5,335 nt of DNA, from positions 1-5,335 of the forward strand of contig DATBLL010000263.1 in assembly GCA_036555425.1 (NCBI GenBank). Direction: 5' to 3'. Position 1 is the first letter of the stretch. Every line of letters begins with the position of its first letter. This document shows positions 1 through 5,335 of this stretch, in pieces. This DNA is from SBBV01 sp036555425. Its GTDB lineage: Bacteria > Pseudomonadota > Alphaproteobacteria > Bin65. The notes beneath the pieces were generated by a model that ran no database searches, had not been told where the DNA came from, and saw only the letters and a list, made by a program, of their open reading frames with translations. The position numbers and the translations under genes are program-made.

Positions 1-1392
1 GTGCCGGTGCCCAATGCCGTCGATGCGATCTGGGCCGACCGCCCGCCACCGCCGGCGGCGCCCATCGTGCCGCACGGCGCGGAATTCGCAGGTCCACCCT
101 CGGCGGAGAAGCGCGCCGACATCGCCAAGAAGCTCGCCGCCGACGGGATCGCCGCGGCGGTACTGACCCTGCCCGATTCGATCGCGTGGCTCCTGAACGT
201 GCGCGGCGCCGACGTGGCGCACTCGCCGCTGCCGCTCTCCTTCGCGATCCTGAAGCGCGACGGCGCGGTCGATTGGTTCGTCGATCCGCGCAAACTCACG
301 CCCGAGCTCGGCCCGCATCTCGGCGCCGAGGTGCGCGCGCGCGCGCCGGCCGAGTTCGCCGCTTCGCTGGCTGCGTACAGGGGCGAAAAGGTGCAGGCCG
401 ATCCGGCCACCGCCGCCGCGTGGATCTTCGACCGGCTCGATGAGGCGGGGGCCATCGTGGTGCGCGACGCCGATCCCTGCCTGATGCCGAAGGCGTGCAA
501 GAACGAGGTCGAGCTGGCCGGCATCCGCGCCGCGCACCGGCGCGACGGCGCCGCGCTCTCGAAATTCCTCGCTTGGGTCGTGCGGACGGCGCCCCAGGGC
601 GGCGTCAGCGAGATGGCGGCGGCCGACAAGCTCGAAGCGTTCCGCCGCCAGAGCAATCTGCTGCGCGATCTTTCCTTCAGCACGATCTCGGGCGCGGGGC
701 CGAACGGCGCCATCGTGCACTATCGCGCGACGGAGAAAAGCGACCGCGCCCTCAAGGCCGGCGAGCTCTATCTCGTCGATTCGGGCGGGCAATATCCGGA
801 CGGGACCACCGACGTGACGCGCACCATCGCCATCGGCGCGCCGACGCCGGAGATGAGGAAGCACTTCACGCTGGTGCTGAAGGGCCACATCGCGCTCGCC
901 ACCGCGCGCTTTCCGGCCGGCACCAGCGGCTCGCAGCTGGACGCGCTGGCGCGCGTAGCCCTTTGGCGCGAGGGCCTCGACTACGACCACGGCACCGGCC
1001 ACGGCGTCGGCCAATATCTCTGCGTTCATGAAGGGCCGCAGCGCATCTCGAAGCTGCCCAACACGGTGGCGCTGCGGCCCGGCATGGTCGTCTCGAACGA
1101 GCCGGGCTACTACAAGGCGGGCGCCTACGGGATTCGCATCGAGAACCTCGTGGCCGTCACGAAGCTCGGCGAGAGCGAGGCCGGGGAGATTTTGGGCTTC
1201 GAGACTCTGACCTTGGCGCCGGTCGACCGCGCGCTCGTCGATACCGCGCTGCTCTCAGCCGAGGAAATCGCGTGGCTCGACGCCTATCACGCGCGCGTGC
1301 GCGCGGAGATCGGCCCGCAGCTCGAGGGCGAAGCGCGCGCCTGGCTCGATGCCGCGACAGCGCCGCTCGGCGCATCGGCGACCCCCGCGTAG
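1..1392 (+). CDS. pepP: Xaa-Pro aminopeptidase (aminopeptidase P, M24B family), 5'-truncated by window edge
   Basis: Metallopeptidase that removes an N-terminal residue when proline is second; no signal peptide can be judged because the N-terminus is missing. The 463 visible codons match the long, three-domain type of aminopeptidase P (eukaryotic XPNPEP1-like, usually about 600 residues). Residues 1-165 are the second creatinase-like domain, with the family stretch VLTLPDSIAWLLN. Residues about 172-390 are the pita-bread M24 catalytic domain. Residues about 397-458 are the C-terminal M24 extension (GFETLTLAPVDR onward). All five dinuclear-metal ligands are present: D260 (LVDSGG), D271 (GTTDVTRT), H334 (GTGHGVG), E367 (SNEPGYY) and E381 (RIENLV). 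H330 and H343 are the probable catalytic-site histidines. The ligand spacing agrees closely with human XPNPEP1 as I recall it. The GTG at base 1 is probably an internal valine, not a start: the first domain, roughly 140-155 residues, would lie upstream. The TAG stop sits inside a palindromic repeat. It converges with the ligA-side genes. The family call is firm; the symbol is a family-level label. Confidence 0.95.
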   Translation: MPVPNAVDAIWADRPPPPAAPIVPHGAEFAGPPSAEKRADIAKKLAADGIAAAVLTLPDSIAWLLNVRGADVAHSPLPLSFAILKRDGAVDWFVDPRKLTPELGPHLGAEVRARAPAEFAASLAAYRGEKVQADPATAAAWIFDRLDEAGAIVVRDADPCLMPKACKNEVELAGIRAAHRRDGAALSKFLAWVVRTAPQGGVSEMAAADKLEAFRRQSNLLRDLSFSTISGAGPNGAIVHYRATEKSDRALKAGELYLVDSGGQYPDGTTDVTRTIAIGAPTPEMRKHFTLVLKGHIALATARFPAGTSGSQLDALARVALWREGLDYDHGTGHGVGQYLCVHEGPQRISKLPNTVALRPGMVVSNEPGYYKAGAYGIRIENLVAVTKLGESEAGEILGFETLTLAPVDRALVDTALLSAEEIAWLDAYHARVRAEIGPQLEGEARAWLDAATAPLGASATPA

Positions 1393-1470
1393 GGGCGCGC
1401 TGCGCGCGCCCTCTCTACGCATCCGGGATCGTTCGCGCGGATGAAGGGCGCGCGCAGCGCGCCCCTACGC
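1387..1470. repeat. REPIN-like inverted doublet of two 26-base palindromic units
   Basis: Bases 1387-1412 and 1445-1470 are perfect reverse complements over 26 bases. Each arm is itself a small hairpin: an 8-base stem, GGGCGCGC / GCGCGCCC, around a 3-base loop. The 32-base spacer carries a further 6-base inverted pair (CATCCG at 1420-1425, CGGATG at 1438-1443). Two hairpin-forming units in inverted orientation is the architecture of REP doublets (REPINs), which are dispersed intergenic elements mobilised in trans by RAYT transposases; no RAYT is visible here. The left arm overlaps the last sense codon and TAG stop of the aminopeptidase gene. The right arm ends 16 bases from the stop of the converging small gene. 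It could halt or protect the 3' ends of both transcripts, but there is no T-tract, so it is not a canonical intrinsic terminator. The repeat structure is certain; the REPIN label is inference because copy number cannot be seen. Confidence 0.8.
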
Positions 1471-1486
1471 TGGAGACGCCCGCTGC

Positions 1487-1948
1487 TCATCCAGGCAAGC
1501 AGCGGCCCTGGATCGCGACGACGCGGCCTTTGACGATATCGGCGCCGTTCATCGTGCCGTCGGCGTCGATGCCGACGACAAAGGCGGCGCCGAGCGTGTG
1601 GACGGTCATGCGCGTGTTGGCGCGGTCGAGGCCGATCTGGCCGATCCTGAGCTCGCGCGTGCAGCCGCCGGCGACGAGGCCGCACATGGTCTGCTTCCCG
1701 ATGTCGATGCGGAAGCTCGGCAGCTTGGGCGCGGCGGTGCAGCCCCCGGTGCGGCAATGCTCGACGCGCAGCACCTCGCAGACGACGACCTTCGTCTTGG
1801 TCCAGACCGGCGCGGGTCCCGCCGGCGCCGCGGCCGGAGGCTTGTCGCCGGGCGGCTGCTCCCCCGGCGCCTCGGCCAAGGCCGGCGCCGAAGCCAGCGC
1901 GGCCACAACGGCGAGTCTGGCCGCAAGTCCCGATGCTCGGAGCTTCAT
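1487..1948 (-). CDS. Unrecognised secreted six-cysteine protein, probably co-transcribed with ligA
   Basis: A 153-residue protein that I cannot assign to a named family. Residues 1-25 form a typical Sec signal peptide: basic MKLR start, a hydrophobic Ala/Leu/Val core and an ALA-EA signal peptidase I site after A25. No lipobox cysteine is seen, so a soluble periplasmic or secreted protein is more likely than a lipoprotein. Residues 28-47 are a Pro/Ala/Gly-rich linker. The mature domain (about 48-153) carries six cysteines (C57, C65, C70, C89, C96, C150), an even number that suits disulfides formed outside the cytoplasm. Its predicted character is mainly beta, with recognisable stretches such as RIDIGKQTMCGL and TVHTLGAAFVVGIDADG. 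The ATG is preceded by AGGAG at 6 bases' spacing that overlaps the ligA stop, so this start is well supported and translation is probably coupled to ligA. Codon bias matches its neighbours. It is a real gene by signal peptide, ribosome-binding site and position; its function is unknown. Confidence 0.85.
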   Translation of the reverse strand: MKLRASGLAARLAVVAALASAPALAEAPGEQPPGDKPPAAAPAGPAPVWTKTKVVVCEVLRVEHCRTGGCTAAPKLPSFRIDIGKQTMCGLVAGGCTRELRIGQIGLDRANTRMTVHTLGAAFVVGIDADGTMNGADIVKGRVVAIQGRCLPG

Positions 1949-1960
1949 CCCGTTCTCCTA
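1949..1960 (-). promoter_or_regulatory. Ribosome-binding site overlapping the ligA stop codon
   Basis: On the minus strand the bases read TAGGAGAACGGG directly before the ATG at 1948-1946. AGGAG (1959-1955) is a strong Shine-Dalgarno core with 6 bases to the start, and its first two bases are the last two of the ligA TAG stop (1960-1958). The arrangement fixes the start of the small gene and implies re-initiation by ribosomes finishing ligA. Confidence 0.8.
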
Positions 1961-4087
1961 TGCCGCGCCCGCGATCTTGAGCCAGGCGTCTTCGTCGATC
2001 ATCTCGATGCCGAGCTCCTCGGCCTTCTTGGCCTTGGAGCCGGGGTCGGCGCCGACCACGACGAGGTCGGTCTTCTTCGAGACCGAGCTTGCGACGGTGG
2101 CGCCGAGCGCCTCGGCGCGCGCCTTGGCCTCGTCGCGCCCCATCGCCGCGAGCGTGCCGGTGAAGACGATGGTCTTGCCCGAGATCGCGGATTTCTTGGC
2201 CGCGGGCGCCGCGAAATCCTCGACCGTGACTTCGCCGGCGAGATCGTCGAGCGCCTTCAAATTGTGCTTCTCGCCGAAGAACTCCACGATCTCGTCGGCG
2301 ACACCGAAGCCGATCTGCTCGATGCTCCTCAATTCCGCATAGTGGGGGCCCACCAGCTCGGCCTTCTTCATCTCGTCGGGACTCTTCTTGCGCTCCTTCT
2401 GCGCCGCTTCCATCGCTTCGCGCCATTTCGCCAGCGTGCGGTAGTGCTTGGCGAGGAGGCGCGCGGTCGCCTGGCCGACCTGGCGGATGCCGAGCGCATA
2501 GATGAACTTGTCGAGCGCCACCGTCCGCCGCGCCTCGATCGCGGCCAGGAGCTTGGCGACCGATTGCTCGCCCCAGCCCTCGCGCTCCTCGAGCGTCTTC
2601 TTGTGCTTCTTCAGGCGGAAGACGTCGGCCGGCGTGTCGATGAGGCCTTCTTCGCGGAACTTTTCGATATGGACGTGGCCGAGCCCCTCGATGTCGAACG
2701 CCTCGCGCGAGACGAAATGGCGGAGCCGCTCGAATTGCTGAAACGGGCAGGCGAGCGCGCCGGTGCAGCGCCGCGCCGCCTCGCCGGGCTCGCGCACCAC
2801 CTCGGTCTTGAGCGGGCAGGGGCATTTCTTCGGGAAGGAATAGGGCTCGGCGCCGCGCGGCCGCTTCGCCTTTATTACTTCGAGCACCTGCGGGATCACG
2901 TCGCCGGCGCGCTGGATGAGGACGGTGTCGCCCTCGCGGATGTCCTTTTCGGCGATGTAGTCCTCGTTGTGGAGCGTGGCGCGCGCCACCACGACGCCGC
3001 CCACCGTGACCGGCGCGAGATTGGCGACCGGCGTCAGCGTACCGGTGCGCCCCACCTGGATCGTGATCTTCTCGAGCACGGTCTGCGCCTGCTCGGCGGG
3101 GAATTTGTGCGCGACCGCCCAGCGCGGCGCGCGGCTCACCATGCCGAGGCGCTGCTGCCAGTCGATCCGGTTCACCTTGTAGACGACGCCGTCGATGTCG
3201 TAGTCGAGCGAGGCGCGCTCGCCGGCCATCTGCTCGTAGAAGTCGAGCGCGGCCTCGAGCCCCTTGCAGAGCTTGGCGCGCGGATTGACGTGGAAGCCCC
3301 ACTGCTTGAGCCGCGCCAGGAAATGCCAGTAGCTGTCGCCCGGCGCCTCGCTCATCTCGCCCCAGGAATAGGCGAAGAAGCGCAGCTTGCGCTCGGCGGT
3401 GACATTGGGATCGATCTGGCGCAGCGAGCCCGAGGCCGAGTTGCGCGGATTGGCGTAGAGCTGCAGCTCCTCCTTCTCGCGCTGCCTGTTGAGCGCCGCG
3501 AAATCCGAGCGCGCCATGTAGACCTCGCCGCGCACCTCGACCACGTCGGGGATGTCGCGGCCGTGCAGGTGATGCGGCACGTCGCGCACGCGGCGGAGAT
3601 TTTCGGTCACATCCTCGCCCACCGCGCCGTCGCCGCGCGTGGCGCCCTGGACGAATTTGCCCTTCTCGTAGCGCAGCGAGGCGGAGAGGCCGTCGATCTT
3701 GGGCTCGGCCGTGAGCTCGATGGCGTCGCTCTCTTTGAGGCCGAGGAAGCGGCGGATGCGCGCGGCGAAATCCAGGACGTCCTCACGCGTGAACGCGTTG
3801 TTGAGCGAGAGCATCGGCACCGCATGGCGCACCTCGGCGAAGCCGCTCTCGGGCCTGGCGCCCACGCGCTTGCTCGGGCTGTCGGCCCGCACGAGAGCGG
3901 GGAAGCGCCGCTCGATCTCCTCGTTGCGCAGGCGCAGCGCGTCGTATTCGGCGTCGGAGATCTCCGGCGCGGACTTCCGGTAGTAGAGGTCGTCGTGATG
4001 CGCGATCTCCTTGGCGAGCCGCGCCAGCTCCGCCGCCGCCTGCTCGCGGGTCAGTTCCTCGACGAGAATCTTTGCGGCGCGCGTCAT
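1958..4087 (-). CDS. ligA: NAD-dependent DNA ligase LigA
   Basis: Seals nicks between Okazaki fragments and during repair in the cytoplasm, using NAD+ to adenylate an active-site lysine. The 709 residues are a full-length family member, slightly longer than the roughly 670 of E. coli. Domain order: Ia NMN-binding region (about 1-75, with LYYRK and PEISDAEYDAL); adenylation domain with the KIDG motif and catalytic K130, RGDG 151-154, VRGEVY 185-190, DGVVYKV 299-305 and KFPAE 328-332; OB fold (about 335-415, starting near ITIQVGRTG); zinc finger with C422, C424, C441, C447; helix-hairpin-helix region (about 455-610); and C-terminal BRCT (about 635-709, with SGKTIVFTGTL). The zinc finger is C-X1-C rather than the C-X2-C of E. 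coli. The ATG at 4087 is the only sensible start: an in-frame TGA (4096-4094) lies just upstream, and the product begins as homologues do. It follows recN on the same strand, separated by a palindromic element, and precedes a small secreted-protein gene by 9 bases. No promoter of its own is evident. Confidence 0.98.
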   Translation of the reverse strand: MTRAAKILVEELTREQAAAELARLAKEIAHHDDLYYRKSAPEISDAEYDALRLRNEEIERRFPALVRADSPSKRVGARPESGFAEVRHAVPMLSLNNAFTREDVLDFAARIRRFLGLKESDAIELTAEPKIDGLSASLRYEKGKFVQGATRGDGAVGEDVTENLRRVRDVPHHLHGRDIPDVVEVRGEVYMARSDFAALNRQREKEELQLYANPRNSASGSLRQIDPNVTAERKLRFFAYSWGEMSEAPGDSYWHFLARLKQWGFHVNPRAKLCKGLEAALDFYEQMAGERASLDYDIDGVVYKVNRIDWQQRLGMVSRAPRWAVAHKFPAEQAQTVLEKITIQVGRTGTLTPVANLAPVTVGGVVVARATLHNEDYIAEKDIREGDTVLIQRAGDVIPQVLEVIKAKRPRGAEPYSFPKKCPCPLKTEVVREPGEAARRCTGALACPFQQFERLRHFVSREAFDIEGLGHVHIEKFREEGLIDTPADVFRLKKHKKTLEEREGWGEQSVAKLLAAIEARRTVALDKFIYALGIRQVGQATARLLAKHYRTLAKWREAMEAAQKERKKSPDEMKKAELVGPHYAELRSIEQIGFGVADEIVEFFGEKHNLKALDDLAGEVTVEDFAAPAAKKSAISGKTIVFTGTLAAMGRDEAKARAEALGATVASSVSKKTDLVVVGADPGSKAKKAEELGIEMIDEDAWLKIAGAA

Positions 4088-4097
4088 CGGCCCTCAC
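4088..4097 (-). promoter_or_regulatory. Probable ligA ribosome-binding site supplied by the palindromic element
   Basis: The ten bases directly before the ligA ATG read GTGAGGGCCG on the minus strand, with GAGG (4095-4092) four bases from the start codon, a slightly short but workable spacing. This is exactly one terminal inverted repeat of the palindromic element. Its partner (4251-4242) lies earlier in the same mRNA and could pair with it over all ten bases, hiding the site. An upstream GGGAAG (4102-4097) is a weaker alternative. Confidence 0.55.
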
Positions 4098-4251
4098 TTC
4101 CCAAGCAACGCCTTTGGCGTTGCCCGGGCCCCTTCTCTCCCGCTTCGTGGGAGAGAGAAGTGCGGGGGCGCCTGACGATCTCTTCCTCTCCCGAAGGGAG
4201 AGGAGGGGCCCATTGCTGCGCCCTTCGCGCAGCAATGCGAGGTGAGGGCCG
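4088..4251. repeat. 164-base palindromic element with terminal inverted repeats and four internal hairpins
   Basis: A perfect 10-base terminal inverted repeat (CGGCCCTCAC at 4088-4097, GTGAGGGCCG at 4242-4251) encloses four hairpins. Hairpin 1 is 4105-4112/4116-4123 (8 bases, loop TTT). Hairpin 2 is 4134-4141/4149-4156 (8 bases, 7-base loop). Hairpin 3 is 4185-4192/4196-4203 (8 bases, loop GAA). Hairpin 4 is 4211-4221/4227-4237 (11 bases, 5-base loop). Additionally 4127-4141 is the reverse complement of 4196-4210 at 14 of 15 positions, so the whole element can also fold as one branched cruciform. The composition (repeated CTCTCCC and GGGAGAG) differs from the flanking coding sequence. It fills the recN-ligA gap except for the 8 bases next to the recN stop. 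This looks like a non-coding dispersed palindromic repeat or MITE-like element as found in alphaproteobacterial genomes. No target-site duplication is obvious. Structure is seen directly; dispersal and mobility are inferred. Confidence 0.8.
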
Positions 4252-4259
4252 GCGCCGGC

Positions 4260-5335
4260 TCATGCTTTCCCTCCCGCCATCAACGCATCCGCGGCGCTCC
4301 TCGCCTCGTCGGTGACGGCGGCGCCGGCGAGCATGCGGGCGATTTCCTCGCGGCGCTTGGCGCCGGCCAGCGTTTCGACGCGGGTCGCGGTCTTGGCGGC
4401 CCCCTTGACCAGCTTCTCGACGCGATAGTGATGCGCGGCGCGTGCCGCCACCTGCGGGGAGTGCGTCACGACCAGCACCTGCACGTCGCGGCCGAGGCGG
4501 GCGAGGCGCTCGCCGACCGCGGCGGCGGTGGCGCCGCCGATGCCGCTATCGACCTCGTCGAAGACGAGGGTCGGCGCCGAGCCCGAGCGCGCGAGCACGA
4601 CCTTCAACGCCAGCATGAACCGCGCGAGCTCGCCGCCCGAGGCGATGCGGCCGATCGCACCCAAGGGCGCTCCGGGATTGGTCGAGACCTCGAAGGCGAC
4701 GCGGTCGCGGCCTTGGGCGCCCCATTCGCCCTCGGGCAGCGGATCGAGTCGGGTCGCGAAGCGCGCTTTTTCGAGCTTCAGCGGCGGCAGCTCCTTGGCG
4801 ATCGCCTTGTCGAGCGACGCGCCCGCGGCCTTGCGCGCCGCCGTCAGCGCTTCGGCGCGCGCGATGTAGGCCGTGCGCGCCTCGGCGGCGCGCTTTTCGA
4901 GCTTGGCGCGCTCGGCGCTGCTGTCGGTGATGGCGGCGAGCTTGGCCGCGATGTCCTGGCGCAGCGCCGGCAGGGCGGCCACGTCGACGCGGTGCTTGCG
5001 CGCGACGTCGCGCAGCGCGAACAGGCGGTCGTCGACGAGTTGCAGGCGGCTCGAATCGCCCTCGACCGCGGCGCCGACGCCTTCCAACAGGCGCACCACT
5101 TCGGCGGCTTCGATCGCGGCACGGTCGAGCGCGGCCATCACCGCATCGAGCGCGCCCCCGGCCTTGGCCGCCGCGCGGTCGAGATGGCGGCGCGCGGCGC
5201 GCAACGCACCCTCGACCGGGCGGGCGCCGGCGAGCTCGGCCATGGCGCCGTTCAAGGCTTCCACCAGGCGCTCGCGGTTCATCAGCAACTGACGCTCGGA
5301 TTGGAGCTGGGTTTCCTCGCCCGGCTTGGGGTCGA
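4260..5335 (-). CDS. recN: DNA repair protein RecN (SMC-like ATPase), N-terminal part outside the window
   Basis: RecN is a cytoplasmic SMC-family ATPase that acts early in recombinational repair of double-strand breaks. The window holds its last 357 complete codons, against a usual length of about 555, so roughly the first 200 residues, including Walker A, lie beyond the right edge. The reading frame is open to 5335 and the residues there (DPKPGEETQL) fit the family, so a TTG at 5288-5286 is internal and not a start. Visible parts: the second half of the coiled-coil arms, rich in Ala, Arg, Leu and Glu (about 5290-4750); the ABC signature SGGELARF (from 4640); Walker B LVFDE (4568-4554) followed by the D-loop DSGIGG (4550-4533); and the switch histidine in VVTHSPQVAARA (H codon 4463-4461). 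The protein ends normally (TGA at 4262-4260). It lies directly upstream of ligA on the same strand, an order common in alphaproteobacteria, and the two are probably co-transcribed. Confidence 0.95.
   Translation of the reverse strand, partial: DPKPGEETQLQSERQLLMNRERLVEALNGAMAELAGARPVEGALRAARRHLDRAAAKAGGALDAVMAALDRAAIEAAEVVRLLEGVGAAVEGDSSRLQLVDDRLFALRDVARKHRVDVAALPALRQDIAAKLAAITDSSAERAKLEKRAAEARTAYIARAEALTAARKAAGASLDKAIAKELPPLKLEKARFATRLDPLPEGEWGAQGRDRVAFEVSTNPGAPLGAIGRIASGGELARFMLALKVVLARSGSAPTLVFDEVDSGIGGATAAAVGERLARLGRDVQVLVVTHSPQVAARAAHHYRVEKLVKGAAKTATRVETLAGAKRREEIARMLAGAAVTDEARSAADALMAGGKA

Noticed and set aside
1..3. GTG at the first bases as the start of the aminopeptidase gene.
   Set aside because: The encoded protein begins inside the second domain of a three-domain family; the first domain is missing, so the gene almost certainly starts upstream of the window.
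1387..1470. A bidirectional intrinsic terminator between the converging genes.
   Set aside because: Strong hairpins are present but no T-tract follows on either strand, and the nested repeat structure fits a REP doublet better. A role in 3'-end protection or pausing remains possible.
1287..3302. A 671-codon open frame on the minus strand overlapping ligA, the small secreted-protein gene and the aminopeptidase end.
   Set aside because: It is an out-of-frame shadow of ligA, extremely rich in Arg/Gly/Ala, and crosses three unrelated features; ligA in the other frame has every family motif.
4088..4259. A small RNA gene, riboswitch or CRISPR-like array in the recN-ligA gap.
   Set aside because: There are no evenly spaced direct repeats and no recognisable riboswitch core or promoter; the structure is explained by inverted repeats of a palindromic element.
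1598..4315. A 905-codon open frame on the plus strand running antisense through ligA.
   Set aside because: It shadows the ligA reading frame in GC-rich DNA where stop codons are rare. It has no recognisable domain, is Arg/Ala/Leu/Asp-rich in the way of antisense shadows, and runs on through the palindromic element.
5286..5288. TTG as the start codon of recN.
   Set aside because: The frame stays open to the window edge with RecN-like residues, and the ATP-binding N-terminal part of the protein would be missing.

Overview
The window is a GC-rich chromosomal segment, most likely from an alphaproteobacterium. Three things point there: the strong G/C bias at codon third positions; the adjacent recN-ligA pair, which as I recall is a conserved order in that class; and a LigA zinc-finger sequence (Cys-Pro-Cys-Pro-Leu) that I associate with alphaproteobacterial ligases. 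I cannot resolve the genus. Nothing in the coding sequence suggests horizontal transfer.

Layout from left to right. Positions 1-1392 (+) hold the 3' three-quarters or so of a long-form Xaa-Pro aminopeptidase (M24B metallopeptidase). Its 5' end lies outside the window. Positions 1387-1470 hold a head-to-head pair of identical 26-base palindromic units (a REPIN-like doublet) that also supplies the peptidase stop codon. On the minus strand, reading right to left, the order is recN (3' part, 5335-4260), ligA (4087-1958) and a small gene for a signal-peptide-bearing six-cysteine protein (1948-1487). The aminopeptidase and this three-gene run converge on the doublet.

The recN-ligA gap of 172 bases is almost completely filled by a 164-base palindromic element (4088-4251). 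It has a 10-base terminal inverted repeat and four internal hairpins. Its last bases are the likely ribosome-binding site of ligA. The small secreted-protein gene follows ligA by 9 bases, and its Shine-Dalgarno sequence overlaps the ligA stop codon, so translational coupling is likely.

Functionally, RecN (SMC-like ATPase of double-strand-break repair) and LigA (NAD-dependent nick sealing) form a DNA-maintenance unit. The small exported protein appears to ride on the same transcript without an obvious functional link. I see no new defence system, RNA gene, CRISPR array or transposase. The points most worth checking are the two palindromic elements, above all the one that could both supply and mask the ligA ribosome-binding site, and the unrecognised six-cysteine protein.
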